A DNA stretch of 64,000 nt, from NCBI RefSeq assembly GCF_036320965.1, contig NC_092279.1, positions 19,367,429-19,431,428 on the forward strand, read 5' to 3'. Below, one piece after another: positions 57,775 to 64,000 of this stretch. The position numbers and the translations under genes were made by a program. Positions within the stretch are counted from its first letter, which is position 1. Every line of letters starts with the position of its first letter. Source of the DNA: Panulirus ornatus. Its lineage: Eukaryota > Arthropoda > Malacostraca > Decapoda > Palinuridae. The notes below the pieces were generated by a model. The model searched no databases, was not told the DNA's origin, and was given only the letters and a program-made list of their open reading frames with translations.

Positions 57775-58687
57775 CTGAAGGGGGAAAACGTGAGCCCTGG
57801 TGAGAGTGGTATAGCGAGAGAGTTGATGTTTGAAGGAAAGAAGTGGGGGAAGGGGGGTGGCGATTGTTTGGATGGGGGGGGGGGGATGTAAAAAACCAAA
57901 AGAAAAAAGGTGGGAAAAGGGGTGTGTGAAGGATGCATAAGTGCGAAAGGATTGACTAGCAAGCGTGAAGGGGAGAAAAAAAAAAAAGGGAGTTGGAAAA
58001 GACGGGCATGAGAGGGTGTGGTGTGGTAAGGGAGGCGCGCGAGAGAGGGGTGTGGTATGGAAAGAGTGGTGAAGGGAGCTGAAGAGAGGCGTGAAGCGAA
58101 AGAGAGGAAAGTGGAGGAGAGCACAGGAATACAAACATTATAAAGCTAAGGGGTAGGAGAGTGTGGTATGGGGGAACAGACGAAGGGAAAGTTACTTTTA
58201 CAAGTCCCCCCCTGGAATCCAGAGGTGTCTTATGCCCTTAAGAGAGAGAGGACACCTTAAGCACCCTTGGTTCGAAACGCTTTCATACCTCGCCTGCTAC
58301 CATCGTCAGAGACACCAAGGGACGCAGGGTGGTGATGAATAACACCCGCTGGCCGTCATGATCGCCTTAAACCCGCCAATTCAGAGCCCGCTGGAAACCC
58401 TCCCCCGCACCAATGCTCGCATATTAAGACATGCAAGTAGACACAGCTCACGAAGACGTGGCAGGGGCGTTCCCTGACGGGATACATCACGAGGAGGAGG
58501 AGGCCGCCTCCGCGCCGTTTTCTGTAGACGGTCCACATTTTCTTCCCCGATGCTCAGGCGGGGAAAGAAGGAAGAGTAGTAGTAGCACGGCTTCTCCTCC
58601 TCCTCCTCCTCCTCCTCCTCCCGCACGTCAGCAGCCAGCGCTGTATTCAGAGGAACACTTCCCAACCATGTCTGCCGTGGCTACGGC

Positions 58688-58689
<2 letters not shown>
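57775..58689. other. Unassigned sequence
   Basis: Purine-rich to 58130 with A and G runs. A (CTC)n patch lies at 58588-58620. No gene recognised. Confidence 0.45.

Positions 58690-58734
<45 letters not shown>
58690..58734. repeat. (GT)n microsatellite
   Basis: About 22 GT units. Confidence 0.96.
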
Positions 58735-58736
<2 letters not shown>

Positions 58737-58984
58737 CTCCGCTGCCACACAGCTCACGCCAGCGTTTCAAAAACTATGCCGAAGTAACAACACACGAACC
58801 TGTGGTGACGACCGAGGCAGACAGACGGCTCGGGCGCAAGAATCCCGTTTTTCTTTTCCCAACCCTCCCTACAGGAAGGGGAAGCGCGTCATGTGCATAC
58901 ACAAGGCTCGCCATCCGTTTTCTTCGTAGAATTTACACGCTGCTTGCTTTACTACACATCTGGGGGAAGTTAAGTGTTCGTGTA

Positions 58985-59105
58985 TACAATATATATATAT
59001 ACATATACATATATATATATATGTATTTCTGAAAAAACCACATGAAAAGGAAACAACTTATCCTGAGCGCTTTCGTGTATTAACACATCTTCAGAAGACA
59101 GACTT

Positions 59106-59187
<82 letters not shown>
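58985..59187 (-). mobile_element. Penelope-like terminal fragment between (AT)n tracts (tentative)
   Basis: Unique DNA at 59022-59106 is bracketed by AT-rich runs (58985-59022 and 59107-59187). On the minus strand it contains a hammerhead-type motif, followed by AAGTTGTTTCCTTTTCATGT. This fits a piece of a Penelope-like terminal repeat. No coding remains are present. Confidence 0.5.
59059..59100 (-). ncRNA. Hammerhead-ribozyme-like motif 2
   Basis: Read on the minus strand: TGTCTT (stem I, 5' strand), CTGAAGA (fits the CUGANGA core), one unpaired T, GTGT-TAAT-ACAC (stem II with a four-base loop), GAAA (second core), GCGC (very short stem III), TC (candidate cleavage site), AGGATA (stem I, 3' strand). 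TGTCTT and AGGATA pair over six positions counting two G-T pairs. The order and spacing match a minimal type I hammerhead as described in Penelope-like elements. The bulged T at stem II and the tiny stem III leave activity uncertain. Confidence 0.6.
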
Positions 59188-59188
<1 letters not shown>

Positions 59189-59477
59189 CAAATAATCAAA
59201 TAGGAATAACCGGGTGGCTAATACTAGTTCTTGGGCAATAAAAACTAAACGAAAATAATCTCCCGGAAAATCCCCAATACACCTGCGTCTTGTGAAGTAT
59301 CATAATGCAAGAATATTCCCACTGCAGCTGCTCCTGAGGGTACCAAAATTTTATGCCGGAGAATTCCCAATGCAGATGAGCATTGTGGGGGTGGGGTACC
59401 GAAATGCAGGGAGATTCCAAATGCAGTTGAGGGTAAAGATAAATTGACGGGAAACATTAAAAACTGACAAGTTTTCT
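59188..59477. repeat. Degenerate ~45-bp repeat around ATTCCCAATGCAG
   Basis: On the plus strand CAAGAATATTCCCACTGCAG, GGAGAATTCCCAATGCAGAT and GGGAGATTCCAAATGCAGTT recur near 59310, 59360 and 59410, each followed by GTACC(A/G)AAAT-like words. Three to four decayed units. Confidence 0.6.
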
Positions 59478-59479
59478 CT

Positions 59480-59545
59480 CTTTTCTTCTTCTTCTTCTTC
59501 TTCTTCTTCTTCTTCTTCTTCTTCTTCTTCTTCTTCTTCTTCTTT
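59480..59545. repeat. (CTT)n microsatellite
   Basis: About 21 CTT units. Confidence 0.96.
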
Positions 59546-59727
59546 CTAGCGTGCGATCGGAAGACGATGGATACGTACATATACAATACGATTCTGTCCA
59601 ACGATATTACGATTATTCTTTTTTTTTTTTGCACTGGAAGTTTGCAGAAGATAAACCAGTGTCTGGGGACGTGACTCGCTATCACTCAATTTAATCTAAA
59701 ACCTTCATCGCACGAGCTTTAATTCAC

Positions 59728-59950
59728 TGCAGAGACGGCCAGAGGGACTGGGTTGATATTTTCAACCTAACTTAATGCAGGACTTGATCAAACTAGTTTT
59801 TAAAGTTACTGCAAATACTGACAGAGGCACTGAGTAGTTATTCTCAACTTAAGTTAATGCAGAACTTGATCAAACTAGCTTCCAAAAGTCACTGCATATG
59901 GTGACAAAAATTCTGAGTCGTTATTTTCAGCTTAACTTTGCAACGAAACT
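59728..59950. repeat. ~85-bp tandem repeat, about 2.5 units
   Basis: Units contain GACAGAGGCACTGAGTAGTT, TTCTCAACTTAAGTTAATGC and AGAACTTGATCAAACTAGCT, then AGTCACTGCA. Units begin near 59732, 59819 and 59902. The array ends just before the TTAGG block. Confidence 0.88.
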
Positions 59951-59964
59951 TTTAACCACAAAGC

Positions 59965-60019
59965 TTAGGTTAGGTTAGGTTAGGTTAGGTTAGGTTAGGT
60001 TAGGTTAGGTTAGGTTAGG
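59965..60019. repeat. (TTAGG)11 interstitial telomere-type repeat
   Basis: Eleven perfect TTAGG units. TTAGG is the common arthropod telomere repeat, and such pentamer blocks also occur internally in decapod genomes (known). Unique DNA continues for at least 4 kb on the right, so it is interstitial in this window. Confidence 0.97.
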
Positions 60020-61645
60020 AAGAGCATGGGTGCCCAAGTCACCCACCCGTCAGGCCGCTGGGGTACCGGCACTGTTGAAGGGCACGTGGGGCTTGACTGT
60101 AGCGCAAACACACGGAGGTGAACAGTGACACCAAGTGACGTAGCGGTGAAGACGACCCCCACAGTGACGTCGCCACTCCGACGTGTGACGAGGATGCTAA
60201 CTCGACGTGTTACCTTAGAAGGAGTGAGGAGGAAGAGGAGGAGGACACAGGACAGGAGGAGGAGGAGGAGAAGGAGGTGTGGCGCGATAGGGTATGGGAA
60301 AGGCAAGGTGGGAAAGAGGGAGATGGGAGGAAGGTGTGAAGGTGGAGAGGGGGATAAGAAGGCAATCACAATTCGAGAAATCGGCATGAGAGCGTTTGAG
60401 ATATACGGGTTGAGAATGGCCAGGGAAGCAGTAAAGATCATGGATAAGGCACGATGGCGAGGTGTCCCGGGGCCGTGAATGAGAGACGGGGCCTTGTGTT
60501 CCGGGAGGAGGAAAGTGGGGTTGGGGCAGGCGGGGCACCAGGCACTAGGACCACAATGTGGTGGTGGTGGCTGCTGGTGGAGGAGGTGGTAGTGGTGGCT
60601 GGTGGTGTTGAGAGGGTGTGTGTGTCTGGGAGAGAAGCATTTGAGCAAAGAGCACGTGGACCCAACATCGGATGACGGCCAGGGGCGGGCCATGGGGGCA
60701 CGGGAGAGACGAGTCCATAAGGATATACAGGAAAACGATTAGGTCTCTTGTCAAGGATGGAGATATGTGATCTTATGATAACACAGGCAATGAGCATCAT
60801 GTGACGCGAGTATCACCACACAAGTGACCCTCCGATGAGAGGGCGAAGTGCGGCCACAATGACACAGTTCAGGGTGAGGGGCTGCTTTGGCTTCACATGG
60901 ACACGATACATTTTACAGAGGAATTCAAACCGCAACAGACCACTGGGTGGATCTCTTCGAAGCCGTCACCAGTGAAGCAAGCGCGACACTAGTACCCTCT
61001 GAAGTCTGCGGCCACCTAACATCAACAGACTGGTGAGTCACATGTCATACATTACAGGCTGACCACAAATAAAACACAAACTGGATGATCACACATATAA
61101 AAGACTGGATGAGAGAGATGACTAGGGGGGATTCCTGTGTGTCTCTTTCATCACGTAAGAGCCACCAGATACGTAACCAGCCAGCTGGGTTTTCAGAGGT
61201 TAATCTACGGCTCTTTGAGACGTCTTCCGACCGCCGTCCACGACAAGGAAACACACGTCTCTTACAGTTAACGCATTCCAAATGCTTTGAAGACAACCAC
61301 AGAAACGAGGTAGAAGAAATGATAAGAGAGAAAAAGAAAGAGAAAAAAAGTAACGAAGATACGCTCTTCATAACCCGGTAAACTTTCTAAAACTGTGGCA
61401 TTCGTTAAGTTTTTCATCGTACATGTTTAAAATGTTCTTGTTTTCCCTCTGAGAGTTAAAGCTCCTTGCAGTATGTTGTAATGAGTCGGGTCCCTGTTAC
61501 GGTGGAATGAGGGGAGTGGAGTAGGCCTCACAAGGAGAGAGGGGCCCGTGAAAGAGAGGCATTATCCCGTTACATATGAGGTGGAATCTTTTTACTGCCT
61601 GGCGTGGCCTTTAACTGTGCCATCACATTCAGGTGGGAGACCTAT
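60020..61645. other. Unassigned sequence
   Basis: Overlapping frames at 60010-60800 (up to 227 codons, minus) lie in C/T-biased DNA on that strand (His/Pro/Ser-rich) and have no recognisable domain. GGA and GGT patches are present at 60235-60275 and 60555-60605. Confidence 0.4.
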
Positions 61646-61647
61646 TA

Positions 61648-61925
61648 CAGTATACATTAGGTTTACCTTACGATGGCTCAGGAGACTAACCCTCTTCAGC
61701 TGAGTCTGGGGCCTCATCCTACCCAATGTATGTATACCTAACGATGGTTCCGGAGGTCTTCTACCCCCACAGCTGGGTCTGGGACCTTACATTACCTTAC
61801 GTATACCTTACGATGGTTTCGGAGGTCTTCTACCCCTCACAGCTGGGTCTGGGACTTTATCTTACCTTACGTGTACCTTACAAAGACTTCGGAGGTCTCC
61901 TGCCACAACAGCTGGGTCTCATATA
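61648..61925. repeat. ~70-75-bp tandem repeat, about 3.5 units
   Basis: The unit contains ACGATGGTTTCGGAGGTCTT, then CTACCCC, then CACAGCTGGGTCTGGGA, then a TTACCTTACGTATACCTTA link. Units start near 61670, 61741, 61812 and 61885. A single related copy lies at 29640-29720, so this is a dispersed family. Confidence 0.9.
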
Positions 61926-62333
61926 CAACTGCTGGTTGCTCTTCTCCATGCTCAATCAAGCTCTTGGATGCTGCAGCCCGTCGGTGTGTGTGTGTGTGTG
62001 GAGCCACCACATCCTGGCTGGTCTGGTACATATTCTTTAGGTTGTTTGTCCAGGCCCGTCTTAAATTCCTCCTCGGAACAGTCCATCCAATGGCTGCAGG
62101 CGCTGCGCTACCAATCAGATCCACTTTGGACTGCTCCGTGAAGGTCATATCAGCCTCACTGTAGTGAGGCAAAATCCATGTCAGAATGAGGGACGAGATG
62201 CCCCATCCCTGTAGGTAGAGCAACGCCTCCTTACAAATGGACAAAGTACAGTCACAGGAGGCATCATAAGGCTGGTTTGTAGTGTCCACAGCCCTCAGAA
62301 ATAACGCAGGGTCTCGACAACAAGGCACGAGTT
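61926..62333 (-). other. Unassigned open frame region
   Basis: A minus-strand frame (61867-62340, 157 codons) is the longest here that is not low-complexity, apart from a short THTH stretch. I recognise no domain, and its 3' part overlaps the 70-75-bp repeat. It could be chance, an old gene fragment or part of an unknown element. Confidence 0.2.
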
Positions 62334-62565
62334 CCGTCACAGTGAGGCAGGGACCCCGTCACAGTGAGGCAGGGACCCCATCACAGTGAGGCAGGGACCC
62401 CGTCACAGTGAGGTAGGGACCCCGTCACAGTGAGGCAGGGACCCCGTCACAGTGAGGTAGGGACCCCGTCACAGTAAGGCAGGGACCCCGTCACAGTGAG
62501 GCAAGGATCCCGTCACAGTGAGGCAGGGACCCCGTCACAGTGAGGCAGGGACCCCGTGTCATAGA
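62334..62565. repeat. 22-bp minisatellite, about 10 units
   Basis: The unit is CCGTCACAGTGAGGCAGG followed by GACC. Variants are GAGGTAGG, GTAAGGC and CATCAC. The motif continues as looser CACAGTGAGG copies to about 62765. Confidence 0.95.
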
Positions 62566-63237
62566 GAGACAGAAGCCCCCTCAAAGCCAGGCAGACCCCC
62601 CCCGCCCCACCGTACAATACAACAACACAGCCCTGTCACAGTGAGGCATGGGGACCCACCGTCACTGTGAGGAAGGTTCCCCCCCCCCCCTTTATAGGCA
62701 CAACTGAGGGGCGGCGGGAAGCCAGGTCACAGAGTCAGAAGACCTCCCCCAACCACAGTGAAGCATGGGGGGGGCTCTCACCCCTCGTCACACAGCTGAG
62801 GCAGAGGAACCCTGGCTACATCGTGGCAGGGGAGCCCGCCCCAACCCCCTCTTGACGGGGTGAGGGTGGCGGGGCATCTGGTTGAGCCACAGGTGTGAGT
62901 AGTAGTAATCACGCCACCCACCACGGGGCGAGCGCGGAGGCCCCCCGCCCATGCGTCTCTCACTTGTCGATAGCATTTCTATTCATCTCGGGGCCAACAC
63001 CTCGCCTGTCCATATTCTATTACCCGCCGACAGACGGGTCCAATTCGAGGCCCCTTGGCAGTTTAGCGAGTCTATTGCCGCGCCCTCCTGATGGCCCGAC
63101 TCTGGCGAAATGAGGAAGGACAGAGGAGAGGGGAGAGGGGAGAAGGGGAAGCTATATTTCATGAGGGATATGAGATAAATGATGAGCAAATAATAGAAAA
63201 CATGAAGAGGATGAAAAAAACACACACACAATACATA
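62566..63237. other. Unassigned sequence
   Basis: C-rich at 62585-62700 with decayed 22-bp motif copies. No gene recognised. Confidence 0.45.
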
Positions 63238-63274
63238 CATATAGATACATAGATAGATAGATAGACAGAGACAG

Positions 63275-63321
<47 letters not shown>

Positions 63322-63358
63322 CAGATACACAGATAGATAGGTAGGTAGGTAGATAGAT
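63238..63358. repeat. (GATA)n microsatellite
   Basis: About 28 GATA/GACA/GGTA tetramers with point changes. Confidence 0.95.
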
Positions 63359-63870
63359 GAATTAGGACATGAGATAATAAGACACTGAACAAGGGAGAAA
63401 ACAGAATATCGAGAAAAACGTCAGAGGGGGAGCGAGAGAGAGAGAGAAGAATGGATAACTTATATAAAAACCCCCAAGCCACACATAATGCCTGCGAGGA
63501 TCCTACGTCCATCACGCCCGAGACCCGCCGTAATGAGACTCCTACACGGGTATCCTTCACGTCTCTCCTGAGGTGGAGTAAAGTTTACCGCCACCAATAA
63601 CACGGTCAGACCCGTCTCTCCCCACCACACCACGCCTCTCTCCCTTCTAAGTTCTAAGCCTTGATGCTAAGCGATGTCTTCTACACTTGCCCGCTCCTTC
63701 GTGACGATTCATTAAACTGTTTTCACTTTAATTCAGCGAGAAACAAACACACACACACACACACTAAAACAGGTCTATAACCATGTCTGTGGCGTATACT
63801 CAGTGACGCCTCGTTATCAATCGCATCTCACCTGGCGTATCATACCTGGCGTTGGTCTTCGGAGGTCTGC
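63359..63870. other. Unassigned sequence
   Basis: No gene recognised. Short GA and CA tracts are at 63434 and 63747. Confidence 0.45.
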
Positions 63871-63871
63871 C

Positions 63872-64000
63872 ATCCTCCTCCTCCTCCTCCTCCTCCCTAA
63901 CGTATAATTCCTCGTGAAATACCTAGTGTGGTCTACTGGGGAAGGGGGGGTCTTCTCTCACCCCCCACCTTGTGTAGTCTACAGGGGAAGGGTGGGGGGG
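63872..64000. repeat. (CTC)n tract and ~45-bp duplication cut by window end
   Basis: CTC units at 63874-63897 are followed by GTGTGGTCTACTGGGGAAGG and, about 50 bp later, TGTGTAGTCTACAGGGGAAG. This is a tandem repeat that continues past the window. Confidence 0.8.

Noticed and set aside
57002..57803. 258-, 187- and 186-codon frames in three plus phases
   Set aside because: All three phases are open in the same C-rich stretch, and two run into a GA microsatellite. This is compositional.
58255..58290. B-box-like GGTTCGAAACG
   Set aside because: The last bases do not fit the box and no tRNA-like head precedes it.
60010..60693. 227-codon minus-strand open frame
   Set aside because: Rich in His, Pro, Ser and Leu from C/T-biased DNA with overlapping open phases, and it starts in the TTAGG flank. 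No domain recognised.

Overview
The window looks like repeat-rich, gene-poor nuclear DNA of an arthropod, most likely a decapod crustacean. The evidence is a perfect (TTAGG)11 block (the arthropod telomere motif), very dense long (GA/CT)n, (CA/GT)n and (AT)n tracts, decayed non-LTR retrotransposon tails (RTE-like, CR1-like and Jockey-like), tRNA-derived SINE-like sequences and two Penelope-like hammerhead-type motifs. The species cannot be fixed from the sequence. I find no convincing host protein-coding exon, tRNA gene or rRNA gene. Nearly all long open frames are microsatellites read as Arg-Glu, Leu-Ser, Thr-His, Cys-Val or Tyr-Ile polymers, or 21-bp repeats that stay open because 21 is a multiple of 3.

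Layout. 0-3.3 kb: two tandem copies of a 3'-hairpin SINE-like repeat separated by (AT)n, then a decayed ~50-bp array and a ~31-bp A-rich array. 3.3-10.6 kb: mostly unassigned unique sequence with short arrays. 10.7-11.5 kb: a large palindromic 21-bp repeat element and a 22-bp array. 11.8-18.7 kb: many (GA/CT)n tracts. 18.7-19.3 kb: a CR1-like LINE relic. 19.5-27 kb: microsatellites, a 3 x 82-88-bp array with internal palindromes, and GAA/GAT tracts. 27.1-27.6 kb: the longest 21-bp element arm. 28-37.6 kb: microsatellites plus further 21-bp element copies (31.8, 34.1, 36.2 kb). 38.1-39.4 kb: an open but 5'-truncated LINE reverse-transcriptase C-terminus with its 3' tail, (AT)n, and an inverted copy of the SINE-like repeat. 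39.6-42.6 kb: GC-rich and other arrays. 42.9-44.2 kb: a 21-bp element and a hammerhead-bearing Penelope-like fragment. 47.1-48.1 kb: a 33-bp array and a Jockey-like tail. 50.9 and 55.0 kb: tRNA-derived SINE-like copies on the minus strand. 56.2 kb: another 21-bp element. 59.0-60.0 kb: a second hammerhead-like motif, an ~85-bp array and (TTAGG)11. 61.6-62.6 kb: 70-75-bp and 22-bp arrays.

The most unusual content is a dispersed family of inverted-repeat elements. Their arms are tandem 21-bp units (around CCGTCGTGCTCAAGGG) and they enclose a short, partly palindromic and recognisably conserved core. At least five loci have both arms and more are partial. This resembles foldback-type transposons or a palindromic satellite; I could not tie it to a named family. 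Also notable are the two hammerhead-like folds, the 3' hairpin shared by the LINE fragment and the SINE-like repeat, and the interstitial telomere block. By eye roughly a sixth of the window is tandem repeat.
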